Of a DNA stretch of 64,000 nt, positions 15,999 through 24,727 are shown piece by piece. Source of the stretch: Verrucomicrobiaceae bacterium (GTDB taxonomy: Bacteria > Verrucomicrobiota > Verrucomicrobiia > Verrucomicrobiales > Verrucomicrobiaceae); the NCBI GenBank assembly GCA_016795375.1, contig JAEUHJ010000151.1, positions 1 through 64,000 on the forward strand, written 5' to 3'. The translations under genes and the position numbers were made by a program. Each line of letters begins with the position of its first letter. Positions within the stretch are counted from its first letter, which is position 1. The notes under the pieces were generated by a model. It did no database searches. It was not told where the DNA came from and saw only the letters and a program-made list of their open reading frames with translations.

Positions 15999-16038
15999 TC
16001 CCGGACGTCCGTCACCGACAAACTCACATCCTCAAACC

Positions 16039-16470
16039 ATGACCGCCCGATTCCAAAACCTCCTCATCGCGTTGCTGCTCGCCTCCTGCGCCTCACGAAA
16101 TCCAAATGTTCACCTCATGGAGTCCGGCGTGGTGGAACGAGTCACCATGGACATGCGCCAGACAGGCGGCACCACTCCTTTCTGGAGCGCCCTCTGGCTC
16201 GCCGCCATCGGCAGCGGCATCGGCACTGGGGCCACGGCTCATGCCATCGGCGCAGGTGGCGGGGCGCTGCTCGGCGGCGGCCTGGGCTATGCCCATGACC
16301 GTCGTGTCTCCAGAAATTCCGCCCGCACCGTCGAAGTGCTGGCTGACTCCGGCACCCGCTATCTCATGCGTGACTCCGGCTCCCCGCCCGTGCGGCCCGG
16401 CCAGCGTGTCTGGGTCGCGCTTGACTCCCGGGGCAGGCCGGAACGCCTCATCTCCGGTCAACTTCGCTGA
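16039..16470 (+). CDS. glycine-zipper outer-membrane-type lipoprotein
   Basis: A 143-residue predicted lipoprotein. ATG at 16039 gives a signal peptide with lipobox LASC (Cys about residue 17). The middle contains a Gly-rich zipper (GSGIGTGATAHAIGAGGGAL and GGGLGYAHDRR), like the two-TM glycine-zipper lipoproteins of the SlyB type. The C-terminal 50 residues are beta-rich (TVEVLADSGTRYLMRD, GQRVWVALDSRGRPE), also in keeping with SlyB-like proteins. It follows the FHA-like protein gene by 40 bases and converges with a minus-strand gene. A role in outer-membrane integrity is inferred from the family. Confidence 0.7.
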   Translation: MTARFQNLLIALLLASCASRNPNVHLMESGVVERVTMDMRQTGGTTPFWSALWLAAIGSGIGTGATAHAIGAGGGALLGGGLGYAHDRRVSRNSARTVEVLADSGTRYLMRDSGSPPVRPGQRVWVALDSRGRPERLISGQLR

Positions 16471-16485
16471 GAAGCCTGCAAGCTC

Positions 16486-17145
16486 CTATTTGCTGCCCGG
16501 CAGCATCGGCATCTTCATCTCATGGTAGCCTTCGGGTGCGGTGAACTCCTTCGCGTCCACCTCCTGCTCCTTCGCGGAGACGAGCAGGGTGCTCACGCTT
16601 TTGCCCGTCATCATCATCTCCGACTTCACCACCATGCCGTTGAAGTCCGCCGCCTGCGGCGCCAGACCGGCCAGCGCGCTGCCCATCGTCTTGCCCAGCC
16701 TGTCGTTGATCGCGTTGATCTCAGCGGACTTTGGAAAATCCCGCACCACCCAGAAGCGCCCTTTGCCCAGCGGCCCATCCCAGGTGAAAACCTCGGCCAC
16801 CCATTCGCCAATCCTCTCCTTTTGTCCGGTTGCGACCGGCTTGACGGCAGCCTGCTTGTCCAGCGGCGCGGATGCTTTCGCCGCCATCTCCAGCGCTGCC
16901 TTCATCGTGGCCAGGTCCATTTCCATGATGACCTTCTGGGCGTGCATGAGCATCTGCATGCCCTCCGCTCCGGTGATCACGCTCATCTCCTTCCCCACAT
17001 CCACCCGCGCCTGAGCGCCTTTGATTTTGGTGGTCGTCTCCTTCTCCTGCCCCTCCGTGACCGTTTTCTGAATGATGACCCAGTCGGAATGAGCGGGTGA
17101 AAAAGAACCGAGAAACACCGCGAGGACACAAAGAATGGTTTTCAT
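16486..17145 (-). CDS. secreted DUF4412-like protein
   Basis: A 219-residue protein with a clear signal peptide (MKTILCVLAVFLGSFSPAHS). The mature part has the layout of DUF4412-type periplasmic proteins: an early beta-strand pair with TTTKIKGAQARVDVGKEMSV, a mid-section EWVAEVFTWDGPLGKGRFWV, and a late strand STLLVSAKEQEVDAKEF ending YHEMKMP. These families are thought to resemble LolA/LolB-like half-barrels, but function is not established. The gene stands alone on the minus strand, convergent with the glycine-zipper lipoprotein gene. Confidence 0.65.
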   Translation of the reverse strand: MKTILCVLAVFLGSFSPAHSDWVIIQKTVTEGQEKETTTKIKGAQARVDVGKEMSVITGAEGMQMLMHAQKVIMEMDLATMKAALEMAAKASAPLDKQAAVKPVATGQKERIGEWVAEVFTWDGPLGKGRFWVVRDFPKSAEINAINDRLGKTMGSALAGLAPQAADFNGMVVKSEMMMTGKSVSTLLVSAKEQEVDAKEFTAPEGYHEMKMPMLPGSK

Positions 17146-17409
17146 GACGGGAAAAAATAGCTGACAGCCGCCGCGACCGTCAATCCCGAACGTCCCCGGC
17201 CTTCAGTCGCGTTCCATCGTTCCTCATGCTGTGGCCCCGCCGGGCATCGGAAGATGGCGCAGATCATCCTCGGCATCACCTCCGCGTCATCAGTGGCAAT
17301 AACAAGGCCGCCTTTGCCACAGGCGGGCTAACAGATGTTCAAATGAAGCTACGCCAGGGCAATTCAGGCATGAAAACTGCCCACCTCGGTGCGTAAGACT
17401 CCTCCCCCG

Positions 17410-20400
17410 ATGCGTCGTTTCGTCGTCTTTTTCGTCCCTTCGTTCCTTTTTGCCCTTCCAGCCCGTTCTGCGGACTGGAAGACCGTGGAGTCCATGCTTG
17501 CCGCCAAGTGTTACGAGTGCCACAACGCGGACAAGATGAAGGGAGATGTCGATTTGAAGCAGTTTGCTGCGAATCCGGATGTGCCGGTGAATTTCGAAAT
17601 CTGGAACACGGTGAGGGACACCATCGAAAATGGCGACATGCCTCCGCGCAAGGCGAAACAGCTCACACCGGCGGAAAAGGTCGGCATCACCAGCTGGGTG
17701 CAGGCGGCGATCCACCAGCTTGCAGAGGCAAAATCCGGCGACCCCGGCCAGGTGACGATGCGCCGCCTCACCAACGCCGAGTACGACAACACCATCCGCG
17801 ATCTCACCGGCCGCGACTACGGCCTGGCGAAAGAATTCCAGACCGATGGCGGCGGCGGCGAGGGCTTCACCAACACCGGCGACGTGCTTTTCATGAGCCC
17901 GGCGGCCATCGACAAGTATTTCTCCGCCGCGCGAAAGCTCGCCGACCACGCCACCATCATGCCGGGCACGGGCATCGTGTTTCATCCGCAGCGCATCGGC
18001 CTGCGTGGCCCGGAGCAGGTGAAGGCGCAGGCGCAGCAGGGCCTCTATGTGTGGTATCAGCAGAAAGCCGCGCCGTTTCTGCCGAAGGACTTCGACCCCA
18101 TGCGCGAGGGCGACTACATGCTCGCCTGCTGGAGGCACAAGCAGCAGAACGTGCCGCTCGACCAGCTCGCGAAGGACATGCAGCTCAACATCCACTTCCT
18201 CGAGAACTGGTGGAATCACCTGAACAACACGGGGCCGAAATCACGCTTCCTCGACCTCACCCGCTTGCCCTGGCGTGCCTTGCCTGACAATGAAAAAGCC
18301 GCCCTGCCCATCATCCAGACCATCGCGGCGGACCGCCAGTCCTGGAATAATCCCAAACGCCCCGGCGAAGGCACCCAGCGGCATCAGCAGGACAGCGACG
18401 GCCTCCGCCTGTATCCGATGCAGACCTCCGTGAATGGCAAAACACACGTCCACCTCTGCTTTGGCGACACCGCTGATGGCAGCAAAGGCGACATCGCGCT
18501 CGTCACCTACATTGAGGTCAGCATCGGCAAGCAGAAGCTCAATTACTTCCACTGGCTCGCCAAGACGCTCGACGAAAAAAAGAAACAGGCCGCCGCAAAC
18601 CCGCCGCCGCCGGATATCGACGTGCTGAAGACCCGCATCGCCGAGCTGGAAAAGGCGCGTGCCGCTTATGGCAGGCATCCGCTGCCCGGCCGCAAGATCG
18701 AGCCGCATGTGCTCGCCTTTGCCGCGCCCGCCGTTTTCACCCTGCCGCTGCCGGAAGGTGCTCATCGGCTGAAGGCGGACACGCGTCTCGACATGGAAAA
18801 CCCCGAGGTCGAGGACGCCACCGTCCAGTGGGCGCTCAGCACCGACAAGCCGCGCGATGTGACGAAGGTCATGTCCGGCGTGCTCACCATCTGGAAACGC
18901 GGCACCAAAGCCGCCCGTCAGACCATGGGCGAGTTCAACTCGATGAAACAAGCCTTCGCCGACATGTTCGAGCGCCGCCTCGAAATCGTCGCCGAGAACA
19001 TGCACCACGAACGCCCTGGCATCGGCGTGTATTATTTCAGCGACGAGCAACTCGGCCAGCTCCTCGGCCAGAAGGACAAAGACTACCTCGCCGCGATGAA
19101 GAAGGACTGGGGCTACACCGCGCCCGGCAGGCTCGGCCCGCAGCAGGAAAAAGAATACGACGGCCTGCTCTGCGGCCACCTGCGTTACTTCGCCAGCCTC
19201 GCGTGGCGCAGGCCGCTCACCGGCGATGAGAACGCGAAGCTCGACGCTCTCTACTTCGCCGGACGCCAGAAGGAGCTCGATCGCGAGTCCGCCGCGCGCG
19301 AGGTGCTCGTGCGCACCCTCGTCTCTCCGAATTTTCTCTTCAAAGCCGAGACGCTGCCGCGGCTCGCCGACGCGAAAATCACCGAGGTGCCGCTGAACGC
19401 GCACGAGCTCGCCTCACGCCTCAGCTATTTCCTCTGGGCCTCGAAGCCTGACTACGAACTCAAACGCAGCGCCGATGACGGCAGCCTGCTCAAACCCGGA
19501 GTGCTCGCCACGCAGACGCGGCGCATGCTGCGTGATCCCAAGGCCGGCGCATTGGCGGAAGAATTCGCCGGGCAGTGGCTGAAGTTCAACGGCTTCGACG
19601 AGAAGAGCACCGTCGATGAGAAAAAATTCCCGCAATTCACGCCCGGACTCCGCGCCGACATGCAGCGCGAGGCCGTGGAGTTCTTCACCCATCTCGTGCG
19701 CGATGACCGCAGCGTCTCCGACATCATCAGCGGCGACTACACCTTCCTCAACGAACGCCTCGCCAGATTCTACGGCATCCCCGATGTCACAGGCGCGGAC
19801 TTCCGCGAGGTCAAAGGCATCGCGCAACATCACCGCGGCGGCCTGCTCGGCATGGCGGCCATTTTGACGAAGACCTCGCGCCCGGACCGCACCAGCCCCG
19901 TGCTGCGCGGCGACTTCCTCTATCAAGTCGTCCTCGGCTTCAGCAGCCCGCCGCCGCCGCCGAACGTGCCGGAGCTGAAGGAAACCAGCAAGCCGGCATC
20001 GCTGCGCGAGGCGCTCATGCAGCATCGCACGGACTCCGCCTGCGCCGTCTGCCACGAGCGCATCGACCCGCTCGGCTTCGCGCTGGAGAGTTTTGACCCC
20101 ATCGGCCGCTTCCGTGCCGCCGACGACACCGGCGGCAGGATCGACGACACCGGTGAGATGATGGACGGCTCCAAATTCACCGGTTTCACCGGCTTGCGCG
20201 AGTACCTCAAAAAAAATGAGGCCAGTGTCACAACACAGCTCTGCCGCAAACTTCTCGGCTACGCCCTCGGCCGCCAGACACTGCCCAGCGACAAAAAGCT
20301 GCTCACCCAGATGCAAATCTCCCTCAAAGCCAACAGCGGCAAGTTTTCCGCCGGCGTTTTGGAGATTGTGAAGAGCAGGCAGTTCCTCAATCGCCGTGCC

Positions 20401-20427
20401 GAAGCAACCGTCGCCACCAATCCGTAA
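17410..20427 (+). CDS. secreted c-type cytochrome of the DUF1587/DUF1592/DUF1588/DUF1585 family
   Basis: A 1005-residue exported protein. ATG at 17410 starts a signal peptide (FVVFFVPSFLFALPARSA), and an in-frame GTG lies seven codons earlier. A PSCyt1-type haem site is near the N-terminus (KCYECHNADKMKGDVDL). DUF1587 follows (MRRLTNAEYDNTIRDLTG), then DUF1595/DUF1592 segments (LRYFASLAWRRPLTGDE, SRLSYFLWASKPDYEL), the CxxCH-containing DUF1588 (CAVCHERIDPLGFALESFDP) and DUF1585 at the C-terminus (TQLCRKLLGYALGRQ). Such proteins are abundant in Planctomycetes and Verrucomicrobia and usually sit next to a DUF1552 gene, as here (12 bases downstream). Their substrates are not established; polysaccharide breakdown has been suggested. 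Confidence 0.92.
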   Translation: MRRFVVFFVPSFLFALPARSADWKTVESMLAAKCYECHNADKMKGDVDLKQFAANPDVPVNFEIWNTVRDTIENGDMPPRKAKQLTPAEKVGITSWVQAAIHQLAEAKSGDPGQVTMRRLTNAEYDNTIRDLTGRDYGLAKEFQTDGGGGEGFTNTGDVLFMSPAAIDKYFSAARKLADHATIMPGTGIVFHPQRIGLRGPEQVKAQAQQGLYVWYQQKAAPFLPKDFDPMREGDYMLACWRHKQQNVPLDQLAKDMQLNIHFLENWWNHLNNTGPKSRFLDLTRLPWRALPDNEKAALPIIQTIAADRQSWNNPKRPGEGTQRHQQDSDGLRLYPMQTSVNGKTHVHLCFGDTADGSKGDIALVTYIEVSIGKQKLNYFHWLAKTLDEKKKQAAANPPPPDIDVLKTRIAELEKARAAYGRHPLPGRKIEPHVLAFAAPAVFTLPLPEGAHRLKADTRLDMENPEVEDATVQWALSTDKPRDVTKVMSGVLTIWKRGTKAARQTMGEFNSMKQAFADMFERRLEIVAENMHHERPGIGVYYFSDEQLGQLLGQKDKDYLAAMKKDWGYTAPGRLGPQQEKEYDGLLCGHLRYFASLAWRRPLTGDENAKLDALYFAGRQKELDRESAAREVLVRTLVSPNFLFKAETLPRLADAKITEVPLNAHELASRLSYFLWASKPDYELKRSADDGSLLKPGVLATQTRRMLRDPKAGALAEEFAGQWLKFNGFDEKSTVDEKKFPQFTPGLRADMQREAVEFFTHLVRDDRSVSDIISGDYTFLNERLARFYGIPDVTGADFREVKGIAQHHRGGLLGMAAILTKTSRPDRTSPVLRGDFLYQVVLGFSSPPPPPNVPELKETSKPASLREALMQHRTDSACAVCHERIDPLGFALESFDPIGRFRAADDTGGRIDDTGEMMDGSKFTGFTGLREYLKKNEASVTTQLCRKLLGYALGRQTLPSDKKLLTQMQISLKANSGKFSAGVLEIVKSRQFLNRRAEATVATNP

Positions 20428-20439
20428 TACCACCCACAC

Positions 20440-21759
20440 ATGAAATCTTCCCGTCGTCACTTTCTCCGCGGCACCGGCGCGGCCCTCGGCCTGCCGTGGC
20501 TGGAGTCGTTCTGCGCTTTCGGAGCCGAATCGGTCAAAAACAACACCGCGCCGCGTCGTCTGGCGGTGTGCTTCACCGGCAACGGCGTGAATCCGCATCA
20601 TTGGGGCGCGACCATGGGCGCGAACGGCATGGAGCTCATGAAAACCCTCTCACCGCTCGAAGGACTGAAGAAGCATGTGAATGTCTTCAAAGGACTGTGG
20701 AATCCAACGACGGTCGAAGGCGAAGGCGGCCACTATCCGAAGATGAACGTGCTCTGCGGCCTGAAGGTGAAAAAGACCACCACCGATGTCGAGGTCGGCA
20801 CCACGATGGATCAGCTCATCGCCGCGCATACTGGCAAATTCACGCCCGTCCCCAGCGTCGTGCTCGGCACCGAGCGGCCCAGCTACAGCACGGATAGCGG
20901 CTTCACGTCGATCTACTCCGCCTACATCTCCTGGAGCACGCCTACCACGCCCGCGCCGAAGGAAATCTTCCCCCAGCAAGCCTTTGACCAGCTCTTCGAC
21001 GACGGCAGTCGCCGCAAGCGCGACAAAAGCATCCTCGACCTCGTGCTCGAAGACGCCAGCAGCCTCAAACCGAAGCTCAGCAGCCGCGACAAACAAAAGC
21101 TCGACGAATACCTCACCTCCGTCCGCGAGATCGAGCAGCGCGTCGAGCTCGCCGAAAAAATCAGCCAGGCCGAGACCAACGGCCAGGGCTGGCAGCCCAG
21201 TGTGAAAACCGTCACGCTCGGCCGACCCGCCGTCGGCATCCCTGCGAGCAGCGAAGACCACCTGCGCCTCATGTTCGACATCATGCTCCTCGCCTTCCAG
21301 ATGGACCGCACCCGCGTCGCCACCTTCATGATGAACAACGACCTCTCCAACATGCGCTTCCCCAGTCTCGACGGCATCAGCGGTGGCATCCACGAGCTGT
21401 CGCATCACGCCGGCGACGAGCACCGCCTCAGCATGTACCAGCGGGTGAACGAGCATCAGGTCAAACTCTGGGCCGAGTTCCTCGCCAAGATGCAGGCCAC
21501 GAACGAAGGCGAGCGCACCCTGCTCGAAAACAGCATGATCCTGCTCACCAGCAGCCTCATGGACGGCAACGCGCACGACTCACGCCAGCTCCCCGTCGTC
21601 CTCGTCGGCGGCGGCGGCGGCACGATTCAAGGCGGCCGCTTCCACGACCTCAGCGCCGACCCCAACCGCAAACTCTGCCGCCTCCACATCGCTCTCATGG
21701 ACCGCATGGGTGTCAAAACGAGCCACTTCGGCGACGCGGAGAACGCGCTGGCGATTTAG
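20440..21759 (+). CDS. Tat-exported DUF1552 family protein
   Basis: A 439-residue protein whose N-terminus has a twin-arginine motif (SSRRHFLRGTGAALGLPWL). The body matches DUF1552: RRLAVCFTGNGVNPHHWG near the start, EGGHYPKMNVLCGLK, YSTDSGFTSIYSAYISW, and a C-terminal DGNAHDSRQLPVVLVGGGGG with an Asp-His pair typical of the alkaline-phosphatase/sulfatase-like fold shared with DUF1501 proteins. It is encoded directly after the DUF1592 cytochrome, and the two probably act as a unit in the periplasm. The enzymatic activity of the family is not known. Confidence 0.9.
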   Translation: MKSSRRHFLRGTGAALGLPWLESFCAFGAESVKNNTAPRRLAVCFTGNGVNPHHWGATMGANGMELMKTLSPLEGLKKHVNVFKGLWNPTTVEGEGGHYPKMNVLCGLKVKKTTTDVEVGTTMDQLIAAHTGKFTPVPSVVLGTERPSYSTDSGFTSIYSAYISWSTPTTPAPKEIFPQQAFDQLFDDGSRRKRDKSILDLVLEDASSLKPKLSSRDKQKLDEYLTSVREIEQRVELAEKISQAETNGQGWQPSVKTVTLGRPAVGIPASSEDHLRLMFDIMLLAFQMDRTRVATFMMNNDLSNMRFPSLDGISGGIHELSHHAGDEHRLSMYQRVNEHQVKLWAEFLAKMQATNEGERTLLENSMILLTSSLMDGNAHDSRQLPVVLVGGGGGTIQGGRFHDLSADPNRKLCRLHIALMDRMGVKTSHFGDAENALAI

Positions 21760-21946
21760 CCGTTTCCCGGCTGATGCCGCACCTCGGAGATTCGTGGGAC
21801 GAGACGCTTGAAAGGGGCGCGTCCCCCACCCAGGGCGGCGGCGCGTCCGGTGTTCCTTCCGCGCGTCAGCGCGGAGCGGAGTTCATCCCGGTGCCTTCAC
21901 CCTTGCGAAAACGTGCCTTGCCCGCGAGTATCCGCCCCCTCCCGCC

Positions 21947-22726
21947 ATGACCACCTCCCAGCAGCTTCTGGCCGCCGCCACGTTCGTCTTCATGAGCGCG
22001 GTCGTACAGGCGTTGTCCGCGCTCAAATCAGGCGCGTGGAAAAAGACGCGCGCGCAATTCGCGCTCATGGCGCTCGGCTTTGTGCTGCAGACCGGCTTCA
22101 TCTATCTGCGCGGCCAGGAGGCGCGGCAATGTCCGATCCGCAGCCTGGCGGACGTCCTTGTCTTCATCGCGTGGAGCGTCGTGATGCTGTACTTCCTGGT
22201 GGGGTCGTCGTTCCGGAATTCGCTGCTCGGTCTTTTCACCGCGCCGCTCGTCGCCATCATGCAGTTGATCGCCTTCGCGGCCGGTTTCGCGCCGTATCCG
22301 CCGAAAGGCCCGATCAATGCGCTGGTGGAGCTGCATATCGCGCTGGCGCTCATCTCCTACGCGGCCTTCGCCCTGGCGTGCATCACGGGAGTCATGTACT
22401 TGATTCAAGAGCGCATGTTGAAGCTGCATCACATCGGCGGCTTGTTTTATCAACTGCCGCCGATCCAGGGCCTCGCGCATGCGATCCAGCGCCTCGTGCG
22501 TCTCGGACTGCTGCTGCTGAGCATTGCTCTGGGCATCTCCCTCGGCCTGCATCTGCCGATGACTAGAACCGGCCACGTCGTCTTTGCCTGGAGCGTCTGG
22601 GGCCTGTATGCGGTGATCGCGCTTTTGATGTGGCGGCATTTCACCTCGCCGCGGCGCACCGCGTGGCTGGCGGTCACCGGCTTCATCCTGCCGTTCATCT
22701 CGCTCTGGATCGTCACGCATGCCTGA
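21947..22726 (+). CDS. CcsA/HemX-like cytochrome c assembly membrane protein
   Basis: A 259-residue integral membrane protein with about eight hydrophobic helices. It carries the CcsA/CcmC-type core, with conserved histidines in the order LVELHIALALISYAAFALAC and LGLHLPMTRTGHVVFAWSVW. A tryptophan-rich WWD loop is not obvious, which leans towards HemX. HemX-like members are encoded next to hemA in many bacteria and are thought to influence glutamyl-tRNA reductase level or haem handling. Here the gene overlaps hemA by eight bases, so an effect on haem synthesis or transfer of haem to c-type cytochromes is likely. The latter fits the many exported cytochromes of this genome. Confidence 0.82.
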   Translation: MTTSQQLLAAATFVFMSAVVQALSALKSGAWKKTRAQFALMALGFVLQTGFIYLRGQEARQCPIRSLADVLVFIAWSVVMLYFLVGSSFRNSLLGLFTAPLVAIMQLIAFAAGFAPYPPKGPINALVELHIALALISYAAFALACITGVMYLIQERMLKLHHIGGLFYQLPPIQGLAHAIQRLVRLGLLLLSIALGISLGLHLPMTRTGHVVFAWSVWGLYAVIALLMWRHFTSPRRTAWLAVTGFILPFISLWIVTHA

Positions 22727-23771
22727 GCCGACTGACAACCGCGGCGGCCTCGTCTGTGTGGGCCTGAACTACAAAACCACGCCCGTCGAAGTGCGTGAGC
22801 GCCTCGCATTTCCCGATGCGCAGGTGCCGCAGGCCGTGCAGCAGGTGCGCGGACTGCCCGGTTTTGAGGAAAGCGTCGTCATCAGCACCTGCAATCGCGT
22901 CGAGCTATACGCCGCGCATACGTTGTCGGCGGGAACCGAAAGCCATGTAGCGCTGCGGGATTACCTCATTCAGCGTTTCGAGCTTCAACCCGAGCATGCC
23001 GAAGCACTCGTGCTCTACAATCTCGACGCCGATGAAGCCGCGCGTCATCTGTTTCGCGTCGTCAGCGGGCTTGATTCGATGGTGCTCGGTGAAACCGAGA
23101 TCTTCGGCCAGGTCAAAGCCGCGTACAAAACCGCGCTCGACACCGGCGCCACCGGCCGCACGTTGAACAAGCTCTTCCAGCAGGCCTTCACCGTCGGCAA
23201 GAAGGTGCGCAACGACACCACCATCCAGCGCGGATCGACCAGCGTCGGCAGCGTCGCCGTCGATCTCGCCGAAAAGGTCCACGATCTGAAGGAATGCCGC
23301 GTCATGCTCGTCGGCGCGGGCGAGATGAGCCGCACCTGCGCGCAGAGCCTGCTCTCACGCGGCGCGAAGAGCATCATCGTGAGCAACCGCAGCTATGACA
23401 AGGCCGTGGAGCTCGCTGCCGAGATGAAAGGCGTCGCGATGAAGTTCGACGAATGGGAAAACGCGCTGCACGAGGTCGATGTCATCATCTCCAGCACCAG
23501 CGCGCCGCATTTCGTCATCAAGCAGGAGCAGGTGGAGCACGTCATGCGAATGCGCCGCTGGCAGCCGCTGCTCATCATCGACATCGCCGTTCCACGTGAC
23601 GTTGATCCTGCCGTGAACAACATCGAAGGCGTCTATCTCTACGACATCGACGCGCTGCAGGCCATCGCCGACGAAGGCCGCCGCGAACGCGAGCGCCAGC
23701 TCGCCGCCTGCGAGCGTATCATCGAGGAGCAGCTCGAAAAATTCGGCTTTCTCAAACCTCCCGCCTCATGA
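22719..23771 (+). CDS. hemA: glutamyl-tRNA reductase, C-terminally short
   Basis: Reduces glutamyl-tRNA(Glu) to glutamate-1-semialdehyde, the first step of C5-pathway haem synthesis. The catalytic domain is clear: VGLNYKTTPVEVRERLAF, and the nucleophile Cys58 in STCNRVELYA. The motif GLDSMVLGETEIFGQVK and the NADPH-binding region (VMLVGAGEMSRTCAQSLLSRG) follow. At 350 residues it stops just after EEQLEKFGF, where the long helix leading to the dimerisation domain starts in the usual proteins of about 420 residues. The stop overlaps the hemC start (ATGA), which argues for a genuine gene end rather than a frameshift. It overlaps the ccsA-like gene upstream. Confidence 0.95.
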   Translation: MPEPTDNRGGLVCVGLNYKTTPVEVRERLAFPDAQVPQAVQQVRGLPGFEESVVISTCNRVELYAAHTLSAGTESHVALRDYLIQRFELQPEHAEALVLYNLDADEAARHLFRVVSGLDSMVLGETEIFGQVKAAYKTALDTGATGRTLNKLFQQAFTVGKKVRNDTTIQRGSTSVGSVAVDLAEKVHDLKECRVMLVGAGEMSRTCAQSLLSRGAKSIIVSNRSYDKAVELAAEMKGVAMKFDEWENALHEVDVIISSTSAPHFVIKQEQVEHVMRMRRWQPLLIIDIAVPRDVDPAVNNIEGVYLYDIDALQAIADEGRRERERQLAACERIIEEQLEKFGFLKPPAS

Positions 23772-24706
23772 GCATCGAAAAAATCATCCTCGGCACCCGT
23801 GGCAGCGAGCTCGCCCTCACGCAGACCGCCATGGTCACGACGGCATTGCAAGCCGCGCATCCGCAGTTGCGCGTCGAACGCCAGATCATCCAAACAAGCG
23901 GCGACAAGCGCCAGGACCTCCGCTTCTCCGAATTCAGCGGCGTGGCGCAGGTGGACAAAGGCATTTTCATCAAGGAGCTCGAAATCGCCCTCGAAAACAA
24001 ACAGATCGACGCCGCGGTGCATAGCCTGAAGGACGTGCCGAGCGATCTCGCCTCCGGATTCACCATCGCCGCCGTGCTGCCACGTGCCGCGATCGAGGAC
24101 GTGCTCATCACGCGTGATCCGCACACGCTTGACAGCCTGCCGCAGGGCGCGCGAGTCGGCACCAGCAGCGTGCGCCGCGCCGCGCAGCTCAAGTTCCTGC
24201 GCCCTGATCTCGAGATCGTCGAGATTCGCGGCAACGTGCCCACGCGGGTGAAAAAAGTGCTCGGTGAAAACGCACTCGATGCCGTCCTGCTCGCCGCCGC
24301 CGGTTTGCTGCGCCTCGGCTTGATGCAGGGAGCTCAAATCAACATCGAAGGCACGACGTTGAGCGCGCTGACGCTCGATCCGGTGAAGTTTCTGCCTGCT
24401 GCCGGGCAGGGAGCCATCGCCATCGAATGTCGTGCGGGCGATGAAGCGACGATCCAGACGATTCGTGCGCTCAACCACACCGAAACCGAGTCGCGTGTCA
24501 TTGCCGAACGCGAATTCTTGAAGATTCTCGGCGCTGGCTGCCAGACACCGGTTGGCGCGAACACATGGATCAAAGACGGCCAGCTCCACATGGCCGTGCG
24601 TGTCTTCAACGAAGCCGATCTTTCCGCCCCGCCCGTCGAACGTGAAGCCAGCCGCCCCGTGGCGGAGGCGAAGCAACTTGCGGCCGATCTCGCGGCGATG
24701 CTGTGA
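23768..24706 (+). CDS. hemC: hydroxymethylbilane synthase (porphobilinogen deaminase)
   Basis: Polymerises four porphobilinogens to hydroxymethylbilane. The 312-residue length is normal. Motifs seen are ILGTRGSELALTQT at the start, DAAVHSLKDVPSD with the catalytic aspartate, GTSSVRRAAQLK for cofactor and substrate binding, AAAGLLRLGL, and GAGCQTPVGA with the cysteine that carries the dipyrromethane cofactor. It is translationally coupled to hemA by a four-base overlap and converges with opgH. No other haem gene is in the window. Confidence 0.97.
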   Translation: MSIEKIILGTRGSELALTQTAMVTTALQAAHPQLRVERQIIQTSGDKRQDLRFSEFSGVAQVDKGIFIKELEIALENKQIDAAVHSLKDVPSDLASGFTIAAVLPRAAIEDVLITRDPHTLDSLPQGARVGTSSVRRAAQLKFLRPDLEIVEIRGNVPTRVKKVLGENALDAVLLAAAGLLRLGLMQGAQINIEGTTLSALTLDPVKFLPAAGQGAIAIECRAGDEATIQTIRALNHTETESRVIAEREFLKILGAGCQTPVGANTWIKDGQLHMAVRVFNEADLSAPPVEREASRPVAEAKQLAADLAAML

Positions 24707-24727
24707 CCGGGCGGAGTCCACACCTCA

